DNA from: Streptomyces adelaidensis
GTDB taxonomy: Bacteria; Actinomycetota; Actinomycetes; Streptomycetales; Streptomycetaceae
DNA: 64,000 bases
NCBI RefSeq assembly: GCF_016598475.1
Contig: NZ_JAEMUX010000011.1
Span: 111,138 to 175,137 of the forward strand
Reading direction: 5' to 3'
Shown here: positions 8,094-16,287 of the stretch, piece after piece
How positions within the stretch are numbered: position 1 is the stretch's first letter
Layout: each line of letters begins with the position of its first letter
Made by a program: the position numbers and the translations under genes
The notes under the pieces: generated by a model
The model's database searches: none
The model's input: only the letters and a program-made list of their open reading frames with translations
Told to the model about the DNA's origin: nothing

Positions 8094-8861
8094 CTACGCC
8101 TCCGGATGCGGCCGTACGTACGGCTCCAGGCCGGACACCGTCGTCCACCCCTGCTCGGCGAACACCTGCCTGCCACGGAGACACCGGGCCCGGTCGCCGC
8201 GCGCCCGGGCGGAGAACTCGTCCGGGGTGGTGCCGAACAGGTCGCGCAACTCCGCCGACGCGCCCAGGAGTTCGCCGATCAGTGGGCGCTGCCGGCCCGG
8301 ATGGAGGCGTGGGCCCGGGCCGCCGTCGCTGAGGACGCCCCAGCGGTTGACGTAGATCCAGGCGGTGTCGAGCACGTCGCCCGACTCCAGCTCGACACCG
8401 AAGTCGTCGGAGGGGAGGGCGGCCCGCTGGAAGTTCCCGGTCGGTGAGTCGACGCCCTCGCTGGCGTCGACCACGGCGAGCTGCGCCTCGTCCAGCCAGG
8501 TGAGGAACAGCTCGCGGGTGGTGCCGGGGGAGTGGAAGGGCGACGCGGACATGTAGCCGAGCAGGCTGACATGGGCGGAGACGCCGACCCCGATACCGGT
8601 GACCTGGGCCCTGACCATGGGGATCCGGCACTTCACACCGTGCTCCGCCATCTTGTGCACGAGCTGCGCGGGGCAGGCGTTGGAGCCGACCGAGAGGACG
8701 GGCACACGGTCCTCGAAGACGAGCGTGTCAAGGGGGAGCATCCGGTTGCCGTCGAGGAGCGCGGACCTCGGGGGCCAGGCGCCCGGATAGCTGAGCGGAT
8801 CCTCGCGCGGCGCCACGGCGAGGCCGAGCGCTTGAAGCGTACGCGGATCGGAGGCGGCCAA
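8094..8861 (-). CDS. conserved protein with gamma-glutamylcyclotransferase-like motif
   Basis: A 255-residue cytoplasmic protein I cannot assign with certainty. Near residue 57 it has VLSVGSNACPAQL, reminiscent of the YGSN substrate loop of gamma-glutamylcyclotransferase-like proteins. A GNFQRAALPSDDF stretch and several Trp-containing blocks follow. It starts at TTG 8861, three bases after the stop of the upstream LacI gene, so it is probably its co-transcribed partner. No export signal or membrane segment is seen. The motif match is by eye and weak. Confidence 0.6.
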   Translation of the reverse strand: MAASDPRTLQALGLAVAPREDPLSYPGAWPPRSALLDGNRMLPLDTLVFEDRVPVLSVGSNACPAQLVHKMAEHGVKCRIPMVRAQVTGIGVGVSAHVSLLGYMSASPFHSPGTTRELFLTWLDEAQLAVVDASEGVDSPTGNFQRAALPSDDFGVELESGDVLDTAWIYVNRWGVLSDGGPGPRLHPGRQRPLIGELLGASAELRDLFGTTPDEFSARARGDRARCLRGRQVFAEQGWTTVSGLEPYVRPHPEA

Positions 8862-8864
8862 AGC

Positions 8865-9941
8865 TCAGTCCTCGGGCGGGAGTTCGCCCGAACCCCGGGC
8901 GATCAGCCGGGTCGGCAGCTCGATGCGCTCCGGGGTCAGGAGGGAGCCGTCCAACTGCTGGAAGAGACGCTCGGCGGCGGTGCGGCCCAGCCGGGCGGGG
9001 TCCTGGGCGACCACTGTGATGCCCGGCCGGAGCAGATCGGCGAGCTCGAAGTCGTCGAAGCCGACGAGGGCGACCCGGCGGGTGTGCTCGGCGAGGACCC
9101 GTACGACTGTGACCGTCACCCGGTTGTTGCCCGCGAAGATCGCCGTGACCGGCGCCGGGCCGGACAGCATGTCCTCGGCCGCCCCGCGGACCCGCTCGGG
9201 ATCGGTGACGCCCAGGGACATCCACGCGTCCCCGACCGCGATGCCCGCGTCCTCCATGGCGGCCCGGTAGCCGCGCAGCCGCTCGGCGGCGGTGTGGATG
9301 CGGGGCATGTCGCCGATGAAGCCGATCCGGCGGTGGCCATGGGCGATGAGATGGGCGACCCCGTCGCGGGCGCCGCCGAAACTGTCCGACAGCACGACAT
9401 CGGCGTCGATCCGCCCGGCCGGGCGGTCCACGAACACCGTGGCGATGCCCGCCCTGATCTCGGGCTCCAGATAGCGGTGGTCGTCCCCGGCCGGAATGAC
9501 GACCAGCCCGTCCACCCGGCGCGCGCACAGCGCGAGCGCCAACTCCTGCTCGCGGTCCGGGTCCTCGGCGCTCGACCCGTTGATCAGCAGCGAGCCGTGG
9601 GCGCGGGACACCTCCTCCACCGCCCGGCTGAGCGGGCCGTAGAACGGGTCGGCGAGGTCCTCCAGGACCAGGCCGATGCTGGCCGTACGGCCCTTGCGCA
9701 GCACCCGCGCGCTGTCGTTGCGCCGGAAGCCGAGCGCCTCGATCGCCTCCTGGACGCGGCGCTCGGTGTCCGGGGTGACGCCCGGCTCGCCGTTCACCAC
9801 GCGGGAGACCGTCTTCAGGCCCACACCGGCCCGGGCCGCGACGTCCTTCATCGTGGGACGGTTGCCGTAGCGGTTCTCGGGGCGGCGGGGGATGCTGCGG
9901 GCGGTCTCGGGCACTCTGCGCTGTCCTGTCCTGTCGTCCAC
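8865..9941 (-). CDS. LacI family transcriptional regulator
   Basis: A 358-residue LacI/GalR repressor. The helix-turn-helix is at residues 30-52 (TMKDVAARAGVGLKTVSRVVNG) with the following hinge helix RRNDSARVLRKGRTASIG. The periplasmic-binding-like sugar domain follows (ADPFYGPLSRAVEE, DGLVVIPAG, VALVGFDDFELADLL). The GTG at 9941 gives a 29-residue Arg/Pro-rich tail before the HTH; an in-frame ATG (TMKDV) would remove it. The gene is divergent from a ROK kinase gene across a 12-base palindrome of LacI-operator type, so it very likely represses that kinase and itself in response to a sugar. Confidence 0.92.
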   Translation of the reverse strand: MDDRTGQRRVPETARSIPRRPENRYGNRPTMKDVAARAGVGLKTVSRVVNGEPGVTPDTERRVQEAIEALGFRRNDSARVLRKGRTASIGLVLEDLADPFYGPLSRAVEEVSRAHGSLLINGSSAEDPDREQELALALCARRVDGLVVIPAGDDHRYLEPEIRAGIATVFVDRPAGRIDADVVLSDSFGGARDGVAHLIAHGHRRIGFIGDMPRIHTAAERLRGYRAAMEDAGIAVGDAWMSLGVTDPERVRGAAEDMLSGPAPVTAIFAGNNRVTVTVVRVLAEHTRRVALVGFDDFELADLLRPGITVVAQDPARLGRTAAERLFQQLDGSLLTPERIELPTRLIARGSGELPPED

Positions 9942-10010
9942 GGGTGTGGTCGGTGGTGCCGTGTCGGAATTGTGCGGCCGTTGAGGATGTGGCGTCGAGC
10001 ATAGAGCCTG

Positions 10011-10022
10011 GACAACGTTGTC
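10011..10022. promoter_or_regulatory. LacI-family operator palindrome GACAACGTTGTC
   Basis: A perfect 12-base palindrome with the central CG typical of LacI/GalR sites lies between the divergent lacI-type and ROK genes, 70 bases from the regulator start and 147 from the kinase start. Confidence 0.7.
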
Positions 10023-10168
10023 ACAGCCGGGGGAGACTGTTTATCGCATTCTCTGGCCGGCGCCCCCCACCAGGCGAGCGTCGTGCTGCCGGTTCTCCGG
10101 CCGGAGATCCGGGCACCGCCGCGTTTCGGGTGCCCGGTAGGAGACTCGCAGCGGGAGAACTGACACTG

Positions 10169-11125
10169 ATGCAGACCGACCTCGTGGCCGCGCTCGACAT
10201 AGGCGGCACCAAGATCGCCGGGGCGCTGGTGGACGGCCACGGCCGGATCCTCCTGCGCGCGCAGCGCCCGACGCCCGCGCGGGAGGACGGCGACACCGTG
10301 ATGCGGGCCGTCGAGGAGGTGCTCGGCGAGCTGACCGCCGCCCCGCTGTGGAGCGGGGCCACGGCCGTCGGGATAGGCAGCGCGGGCCCGGTGGACGCCT
10401 CCGCGGGCACGGTGAGCCCCGTGAACATCCCCGGCTGGCGAGGTTTCCCCCTGGTCGAGCGCGTCCGGGCGGCGACCGGCGGGCTGCCCGTCGAGCTGAT
10501 CGGCGACGGGGTGGCCATCACGGCGGCCGAGCACTGGCAGGGCGCTGCACGCGGCCACGACAACGCGCTGTGCATGGTCGTGTCGACCGGCGTCGGCGGC
10601 GGCCTCGTCCTCGGCGGACAGCTCCACGCCGGCCCCACCGGCAACGCCGGCCACATCGGGCACATCAGTGTCGATCTCGACGGCGACCCCTGCCCCTGCG
10701 GTGCCCGTGGCTGCGTCGAGCGCATCGCGAGCGGCCCCAACATCGCCCGCCGCGCCCTGGAGAACGGCTGGCGGCCAGGCCCCGACGGCGACACCTCCGC
10801 CGCCGCGGTCGCCACGGCCGCCCGCGCGGGCGATCCGGTCGCCGTCGCCTCCTTCGAGCGCGCCGCCCAGGCCCTCGCCGCCGGTATCGCCGCCACCGCC
10901 ACCCTCGTCGAGATCGACATCGCCGTCATCGGCGGCGGTGTCGCGGGCGCCGGTGACCTCCTCTTCACGCCCCTGCGCGCCGCCCTCAAGAGCTATGCCA
11001 CCCTCTCCTTCGTCCAGCACCTGACCGTCGCTCCCGCCGTGATGGGCACGGACGCGGGCCTGGTGGGGGCGGCCGCCGCGGCACTGGCACGTCGGCCGAG
11101 CGCGCCGGTGGCCGGAGTGGGATAG
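10169..11125 (+). CDS. ROK family sugar kinase
   Basis: A 318-residue ROK (repressor, ORF, kinase) protein without a DNA-binding domain, so an enzyme rather than a regulator. It has the ATP phosphate loop ALDIGGTKIAGALVDG at residues 8-23, the sugar-binding GNAGHIGHISVD and the zinc motif CPCGARGCVE. Such enzymes phosphorylate glucose, fructose or N-acetylhexosamines, and the precise sugar cannot be read from sequence. ATG at 10169 has GGGAG 12 bases upstream. The nearby LacI gene and operator imply sugar-induced expression. Confidence 0.9.
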   Translation: MQTDLVAALDIGGTKIAGALVDGHGRILLRAQRPTPAREDGDTVMRAVEEVLGELTAAPLWSGATAVGIGSAGPVDASAGTVSPVNIPGWRGFPLVERVRAATGGLPVELIGDGVAITAAEHWQGAARGHDNALCMVVSTGVGGGLVLGGQLHAGPTGNAGHIGHISVDLDGDPCPCGARGCVERIASGPNIARRALENGWRPGPDGDTSAAAVATAARAGDPVAVASFERAAQALAAGIAATATLVEIDIAVIGGGVAGAGDLLFTPLRAALKSYATLSFVQHLTVAPAVMGTDAGLVGAAAAALARRPSAPVAGVG

Positions 11126-11214
11126 CCACGGAGTGGGACAGCAGCCTCGGGTGGCGCCGAAGCATCGGAAAGACGGGCCGTGACCCCTTGCCCCGTTCCG
11201 CAGTTGAGCGGGGC

Positions 11215-11514
11215 ATGAAGAAGCGCAGCATGCTCGCCATCGCCTCCCTCGCCACCGGTTTCGTCGTCGCGGCGATCACTCCGTCGCACGGTCTCGACGC
11301 CGGAGAAGCGCTCGGGAAGACGGACGCGCTGAGCAAACTGGATGTCGAGGGCACGCTCGTCAAGGCTGGCAAGGCGGGCAAGACGGTGGCCGGCGACAGC
11401 CTGGCGGTCGCCGAGGACGCTCTGGGCGGGCGGAAGGGGCAGAAGGGGCAGGAAGGCAAGGGCGGCAAGGAAGGCAAGGGCGGCAAGGCAGGCAAGGGCG
11501 GCAAGGCAGGCTGA
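11215..11514 (+). CDS. small secreted protein with Gly/Lys repeats
   Basis: A 99-residue protein of unknown role. It has a Sec-type signal (MKKRSMLAIASLATGFVVAA with ITPSHG after it) and a short mixed region rich in Asp, Leu and Val. The last third is almost only Gly, Lys, Glu, Gln and Ala in GKGGK-type units (about residues 76-99). The tail is encoded by near-identical 15-base units, so it may vary in length between strains. A strongly basic, flexible secreted tail could bind nucleic acid or teichoic acid, but that is inference. A strong terminator lies 46 bases downstream. Confidence 0.65.
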   Translation: MKKRSMLAIASLATGFVVAAITPSHGLDAGEALGKTDALSKLDVEGTLVKAGKAGKTVAGDSLAVAEDALGGRKGQKGQEGKGGKEGKGGKAGKGGKAG

Positions 11515-11559
11515 CGGATCGAGCGGGCGGGCCGGTCCCGTCCGCCTCTTGTACACAGC

Positions 11560-11589
11560 GGCGGGTCCCCACGGTTGTGGGGACCCGCC
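11560..11589 (+). terminator. rho-independent-type terminator hairpin
   Basis: A perfect 13-base stem (GGCGGGTCCCCAC / GTGGGGACCCGCC) with a 4-base loop, downstream of the Gly/Lys-rich secreted protein gene. As usual in Streptomyces there is no clear U-tract. Confidence 0.85.
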
Positions 11590-11698
11590 GTCGTGTGTGC
11601 CGCCCTGTATGGCCGTGTATTTCGGCTCTTCGACAACGGCTGGTTTCCGTGGCGGAGTGGAGGGCAAGCCTCAGGGGGTCAACAGAAGAGGGGGAACC

Positions 11699-12739
11699 GT
11701 GACCGTCGTTTGGATCAACGGCGCGTTCGGTGCGGGAAAGACCACCACCGCACGGGAACTGATCGAACTGATCCCGAACAGCACACTCTTCGACCCCGAG
11801 GTCATAGGCGGCGCACTCACACATCTGCTGCCGGCCAAACGCCTCGCCGAGGTCGGAGACTTCCAGGACCTGCCGAGCTGGCGACGGCTCGTGATCGACA
11901 CCGCCGCCGCCCTGCTCGCCGAGCTGGGCGGCACCCTCGTGGTCCCCATGACCCTGCTCCGCCAGGAGTATCGCGACGAGATCTTCGGCGGCCTCGCCGC
12001 CCGCCGCATTCCCGTACGGCATCTGCTCCTGGCCCCGGCCGAAACGATACTGCGGGAGCGAATAGCCGAGCGGGAGATTCCGCCGGACCTCCCCGACGGC
12101 GAGATGCGGCTGCGTCAATGGGCGTACGACCACATCGCCCCCTACCGCACCGCCCTGGGCGGCTGGCTCACCGCCGATGCCCACCTCGTCGACACCAGCG
12201 CCCTCACCCCGTACGAGACCGCGCGGCGCATCGCCTACGACGTGGCCGCCGGGGACGTACCCGTGTGCGACATCGTGCAGACCCCCGAGCCGACCGCCGA
12301 GACCGTCGCCGCAGGGGTCCTGCTGTTCGACGAGGACGACCGGGTCCTGCTCGTCGATCCGACGTACAAGGCCGGCTGGGAGTTCCCCGGCGGGGTCGTG
12401 GAATCCGGCGAGGCGCCCGCCCGCGCGGGCATGCGCGAGGTCATCGAGGAGACCGGCATACGGCTCGACGACGTGCCCCGGCTGCTGGTCGTGGACTGGG
12501 AGTCACCGGCGCCCCCCGGATACGGCGGACTCCGCCTGCTCTTCGACGGCGGACACCTGGACGCCACCGGCGCACAGCGGCCTGTACTGCCCGGTCCTGA
12601 ACTGCGCGACTGGCGGTTCGTCACCGAGGAGGAGGCGGCCGACCTGCTCCCGCCCGTGCGCTACGAGCGGCTGCGGTGGGCGCTCCGCGCGAGGGAGCGG
12701 GGGGCCGCGCTGTACCTGGAGGCGGGCGTACCGGTGTGA
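11699..12739 (+). CDS. P-loop kinase-like / NUDIX hydrolase fusion protein
   Basis: A 346-residue two-domain protein. The N-terminal half is an AAA/chloramphenicol-phosphotransferase-like P-loop domain with Walker A GAFGAGKTT at residues 8-16 and a DP-xxx-GG-L-H-L lid region. The C-terminal half from about residue 205 is a NUDIX hydrolase with a full Nudix box near residues 230-253 (GGVVESGE...REVIEETGI). The first domain would phosphorylate a small molecule and the second would hydrolyse a nucleoside-diphosphate-linked compound. The joint substrate is unknown. GTG at 11699 is preceded by an AGAGGGGG site. The fusion recurs in Streptomyces. Confidence 0.85.
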   Translation: MTVVWINGAFGAGKTTTARELIELIPNSTLFDPEVIGGALTHLLPAKRLAEVGDFQDLPSWRRLVIDTAAALLAELGGTLVVPMTLLRQEYRDEIFGGLAARRIPVRHLLLAPAETILRERIAEREIPPDLPDGEMRLRQWAYDHIAPYRTALGGWLTADAHLVDTSALTPYETARRIAYDVAAGDVPVCDIVQTPEPTAETVAAGVLLFDEDDRVLLVDPTYKAGWEFPGGVVESGEAPARAGMREVIEETGIRLDDVPRLLVVDWESPAPPGYGGLRLLFDGGHLDATGAQRPVLPGPELRDWRFVTEEEAADLLPPVRYERLRWALRARERGAALYLEAGVPV

Positions 12740-12777
12740 CGTCCGGCGCGACTTGGGCACGCCCCCCGTGAACTCGG

Positions 12778-14133
12778 CTAGCTCGCCGCGTAGTTGCGCA
12801 GGAACAGGGCCTCAGCCACCGACATGCGCTCCAACTCCTCCGGGGACACGCTCTCGTTGACCGCGTGGATCCTGGCCTCCGGCTCACTGAGGCCGATGAG
12901 GAGGATCTCGGCGTCCGGGTAGAGGGCGGCGAGGGCGTTGCACAGCGGGATGGAGCCGCCGTGGCCCGCGTACTGCATTTCCTGGCCCGGGTACGCGACG
13001 GCCATGGCGGCGGCCATCGCCTCGTACGCGGGGCTGGTGGTGTCGGCGCGGAACGCCTGGCCGTGGCCGATCGGTTCGCAGCTCACCCGGGCGCCCCACG
13101 GGGTGTGCGCGACCAGGTGGGCTTCGAGCAGCTTGAGGCCGTCCGTGACGTCCACGCCCGGCGGGACGCGCAGGCCGATCAGGGCGCGGGCGCTCGCCTG
13201 GATCGACGGGGTCGCGCCGATCACCGGCGGGGCGTCGATACCGAGCACCGTGGCCGCCGGACGCGCCCAGATACGGTCGGCGACCGCGCCGGACCCGACC
13301 AGTTCCACACCGTCGAGCACCCTGGCGTCCTCGCGGAACCGCGCGTCGTCGTACCGCAGGCCGTCCCACGTCCCGTCGCTCGCGAGTCCGTCGACGGTCG
13401 TCGTGCCGTCCTCGGCGCGCAGCGAGTCCAGTACGCGGATCAGCGCGGCCAGCGCGTCGGGGGCCGCACCGCCGAACTGGCCCGAGTGCAGGTTGCCTTC
13501 GAGGGCGTCGACCTTGACGCGCATGAGGATCATGCCGCGCAGGGAGGAGGTGACCGTCGGCAGGCCGGCGCGGAAGTTGCCTGCGTCGCCGATGACGACG
13601 GTGTCGGCGGCAAGCAGCCCGGGGTGCGCCTCGGCGTACTGCTGGAGGCCGCCGGTGCCCATCTCCTCGGAGCCCTCGGCGATCACCTTGACGTGCACCG
13701 GGACGCCACCGTCGGCCTTCAGCGCGCGCAGCGCCAGCAGATGCATGAGCACGCCGCCCTTGCAGTCGGCCGCGCCGCGCCCGTACCAGCGGCCGTCGCG
13801 CTCGGTCAGCTCGAACGGTGGCGAGTCCCAGGCGGCCTCGTCCAGCGGCGGCTGCACGTCGTAGTGCGCGTAGAGGAGGACCGTCTTCGCGCCCTCGGGC
13901 CCCGGCAGGTAGCCGTACACGGACTGGGTGCCGTCGGGGGTGTCGAGCAGGGCCACGTCCTGGAAACCCTCGCCGCGCAGCGCGTCGGCGACCCAGCGCG
14001 CGGCGCCCTCGCTCTCGCTCTTCGGGTACTGGTCGAAGTCCGCCACCGACTTGAAGGCCACCAGTTCGGTGAGCTCCTCCTTCGCCCTGGGTATCAGCGA
14101 GGCGACGGTCTCGGCGACCGGATTCGACGGCAT
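12778..14133 (-). CDS. M20 family dipeptidase
   Basis: A 451-residue zinc metallopeptidase of the M20 (ArgE/DapE/carnosinase-like) family. Metal ligands and catalytic residues appear in order: AHYDVQP, RGAADCKGG, EGSEEMG and the late GHGGSIPLCNAL. The dimerisation domain lies between about residues 200 and 310 (LHSGQFGG...). ATG at 14133 has CGAGGAG 7 bases upstream; the GTG two codons earlier abuts that site and is unlikely. It probably cleaves dipeptides or N-acyl amino acids in the cytoplasm. An imperfect 28-base palindrome lies 36 bases upstream of the start. Confidence 0.92.
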   Translation of the reverse strand: MPSNPVAETVASLIPRAKEELTELVAFKSVADFDQYPKSESEGAARWVADALRGEGFQDVALLDTPDGTQSVYGYLPGPEGAKTVLLYAHYDVQPPLDEAAWDSPPFELTERDGRWYGRGAADCKGGVLMHLLALRALKADGGVPVHVKVIAEGSEEMGTGGLQQYAEAHPGLLAADTVVIGDAGNFRAGLPTVTSSLRGMILMRVKVDALEGNLHSGQFGGAAPDALAALIRVLDSLRAEDGTTTVDGLASDGTWDGLRYDDARFREDARVLDGVELVGSGAVADRIWARPAATVLGIDAPPVIGATPSIQASARALIGLRVPPGVDVTDGLKLLEAHLVAHTPWGARVSCEPIGHGQAFRADTTSPAYEAMAAAMAVAYPGQEMQYAGHGGSIPLCNALAALYPDAEILLIGLSEPEARIHAVNESVSPEELERMSVAEALFLRNYAAS

Positions 14134-14168
14134 GGGCACGCTCCTCGTGGGTGCGACGTTGTCCTACT

Positions 14169-14196
14169 GGGTATGTGTGTGCGTACGCGCATACCC
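14169..14196. promoter_or_regulatory. 28-base imperfect palindrome upstream of the M20 dipeptidase
   Basis: Arms GGGTATG and CATACCC are perfect, and the interior (around GTGCGTACGC) is nearly symmetric. It lies between the divergent dipeptidase and geranylgeranyl-reductase-like genes and looks like a dimeric-repressor operator. Confidence 0.5.
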
Positions 14197-14315
14197 GGTG
14201 TGTCGGTGTAGGGCGCATGCGCTGCCGATCCTCCCACAGCGGTGCTCGGCGTCACCCGCCGTAGGATGCGTGGGACAGGTGCGGCAGGCGGCTGGATCGG
14301 GAGCAGTAGACCATC

Positions 14316-15521
14316 GTGAGCAGCGAGAACTCTTCGGCGGACGACGTGCAGCGGGTGTGGGACGTCGTCGTGGTGGGCGCGGGCCCCGCGGGGGCTTCGG
14401 CCGCCTACGCGGCGGCGGTCGCGGGACGCAGCGTCCTGTTGCTGGAGAAGGCGGAGCTGCCGCGTTACAAGACGTGCGGCGGCGGCATCATCGGCCCCTC
14501 GCGCGATGCCCTGCCGCCCGGCTTCGAACTGCCCTTCAAGGACCGCGTGCACGCGGTCACCTTTTCTCTCGACGGCCGCTACACCCGCACCCGCAAGTCC
14601 AAGCACATGCTGTTCGGTCTGATCAACCGGCCCGAGTTCGACCAGCAGCTCGTCGAGCACGCCCAGAAGGCGGGCGCGGAACTGCGTACGGGCGTCGCGG
14701 TCACCCGGGTGGAGCAACACGGCTCGGCCGTGCCGGACCGGCGTACGGTCGCCGTCGTCCTGCAGAACGGCGACACCGTGCTGGCGCGGGCCGTCGTCGG
14801 CGCCGACGGCAGCGCCAGCCGCATAGGAGCGCATGTCGGGGTGAAGCTCGACCAGGTCGACCTCGGCCTGGAGGCGGAGATCCCCGTGCCGGAGACCGTC
14901 GCCGAGGACTGGAAGGGACGCGTCCTCCTCGACTGGGGCCCGATGCCAGGCAGCTACGGTTGGGTGTTCCCCAAGGGCGACACACTGACCGTCGGCGTGA
15001 TCTCCGCGCGCGGTGAAGGCGCCGCCACCAAGCGGTACCTGGAGGACTTCATCGGGCGGCTCGGCCTCGCCGGCTTCGAACCGAGCATCTCCTCCGGGCA
15101 CTTGACGCGCTGCCGCGCCGACGACTCCCCGCTCTCGCGGGGACGGGTGCTGGTGTGCGGGGACGCGGCGGGACTGCTGGAGCCGTGGACCCGGGAGGGC
15201 ATCTCCTTCGCCCTGCGCTCGGGGCGGCTCGCGGGGGAGTGGGCGGTTCGCATCGCCGAAGCGAATGACGCGGTGGACACCCGCCGTCAGGCCCTGAACT
15301 ACGCGTTCGCTGTGAAGGCGGGGCTCGGCGTCGAGATGAGCGTCGGCAAGCGACTGCTGAACGCGTTCGCGCGGCGGCCCGGGCTCTTCCATGCGGCGCT
15401 CACCGGCTTCCGGCCCGCCTGGCGGGCCTTCGTCGACATCGCGCGCGGCTCGACCTCGCTCGGCGAGCTCGTCCGCACCCACCCGCTCGCCCAGCGCGTG
15501 CTGACCTCGTTCGACAGGTAG
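14316..15521 (+). CDS. geranylgeranyl reductase family FAD-dependent oxidoreductase
   Basis: A 401-residue flavoprotein of the geranylgeranyl reductase family, which saturates double bonds of isoprenoid chains such as menaquinone side chains or lipids. It has the dinucleotide-binding VVVGAGPAGASAAYAAA at residues 18-34, LLEKAELPRYKTCGGG (the family's P-R-x-K-x-C-G-G block), an LINRPEFDQQLVEHA helix, and the FAD-contact motif GDAAGLLEPWTREGISFA. GTG at 14316 lies 48 bases after a TAGGAT -10-like element. No isoprenoid genes adjoin it. Confidence 0.9.
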   Translation: MSSENSSADDVQRVWDVVVVGAGPAGASAAYAAAVAGRSVLLLEKAELPRYKTCGGGIIGPSRDALPPGFELPFKDRVHAVTFSLDGRYTRTRKSKHMLFGLINRPEFDQQLVEHAQKAGAELRTGVAVTRVEQHGSAVPDRRTVAVVLQNGDTVLARAVVGADGSASRIGAHVGVKLDQVDLGLEAEIPVPETVAEDWKGRVLLDWGPMPGSYGWVFPKGDTLTVGVISARGEGAATKRYLEDFIGRLGLAGFEPSISSGHLTRCRADDSPLSRGRVLVCGDAAGLLEPWTREGISFALRSGRLAGEWAVRIAEANDAVDTRRQALNYAFAVKAGLGVEMSVGKRLLNAFARRPGLFHAALTGFRPAWRAFVDIARGSTSLGELVRTHPLAQRVLTSFDR

Positions 15522-15586
15522 GCGCGACGGGTACGGCCGGGGGCTATGGCTGGTTACGGCCGTGGTGGGCGGGGCCGCCGCCCGGG

Positions 15587-16036
15587 TCACTCGGCGATGG
15601 TGATCCGGAAGACGGGGTGCTTCGGCGCGGCGGCGAGCAGTTCCGCGTCGGTGGAGTCGGCGTTGACGTCGCCGAAGAACCGGCCCACCTCCCAGCCCCA
15701 CTTCTTCAGATAGGTGCGCAGGACGACGGGCTTCTCCGCGTTCGGCACTTCGACGGCCGTGAACTCCCGCACCCGGCGCCCCACCTGGAGCCGGCCGCCG
15801 CCCGCCGCCCGCATGTTGCGTACCCACTCGGAGTGGCCGCGCGCCGATACGAGGTAGGGGCCGCCCTCGTACGGCAGCGGGTTGACGGGCAGTCGGCGCC
15901 ACTCGCCGCTCTTGCGGCCGCGTACGGAGAGTTCGGCTGTGCCGAGGAGGCTGACGCCGTGGCGGGCGAGCCAGCCGATGAAGCCGTTCAGCGCGCGGTC
16001 GAAGGGGTTGGACTTGATGTAGTGGGTCGATGACAT
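15587..16036 (-). CDS. deazaflavin (F420)-dependent nitroreductase-family protein
   Basis: A 149-residue protein of the Ddn family, whose members use coenzyme F420 to reduce quinones or nitro compounds. Seen directly: the N-terminal amphipathic stretch, LLGTAELSVRGRKSGEWRR (cofactor phosphate contact), YLVSARGHSEWVRNMRAAG and the VLRTYLKKWGWEVGRFF helix. ATG at 16036 follows GGGAGGG by 5 bases; the longer reading is not supported. Divergent from a TetR gene across an operator array, so it is the likely repressed target. Confidence 0.9.
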   Translation of the reverse strand: MSSTHYIKSNPFDRALNGFIGWLARHGVSLLGTAELSVRGRKSGEWRRLPVNPLPYEGGPYLVSARGHSEWVRNMRAAGGGRLQVGRRVREFTAVEVPNAEKPVVLRTYLKKWGWEVGRFFGDVNADSTDAELLAAAPKHPVFRITIAE

Positions 16037-16102
16037 GGGGTCCCTCCCGGTTGGCGAGTGGCTCGGGGAGCGGCTCAAGGGGCCGTTCACCGAGGCGATT
16101 CA

Positions 16103-16261
16103 GAGAGCACTGCTCTCGCTTGTGAGCAGTGTGCACGAGATCGATGCTCCGATGCAAGAGCGGTGCTCTCGTTTGGGGGCGGCGCTCTGGGTGGAGAGCG
16201 CTGATCCGTAGCGTGAGTGGCGCTCCTTTTCGAGAGCGCTGATCTGAATTGAGTGCAGTGC
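16103..16261. promoter_or_regulatory. array of TetR-type operators (AGAGCA-n-TGCTCT family)
   Basis: At least five related inverted repeats fill this divergent promoter region. They are GAGAGCAcTGCTCTC at 16103-16117, AGAGCggtGCTCT at 16157-16169, GCGCTCT...AGAGCGC at 16182-16201, GCGCTC...GAGCGC at 16220-16239, and GTGCAGTGCTCT near 16250-16262. The 13-base GAGAGCGCTGATC occurs twice (16194 and 16232). The adjacent TetR protein is the obvious binder. Confidence 0.65.
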
Positions 16262-16287
16262 TCTGCCTCTGTGGCACACTGCTTCAC

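Noticed and set aside
11430..11512. Gly/Lys 15-base repeats considered as a CRISPR-like array
   Set aside because: Units are contiguous with no spacers, in frame, and within a signal-peptide gene.
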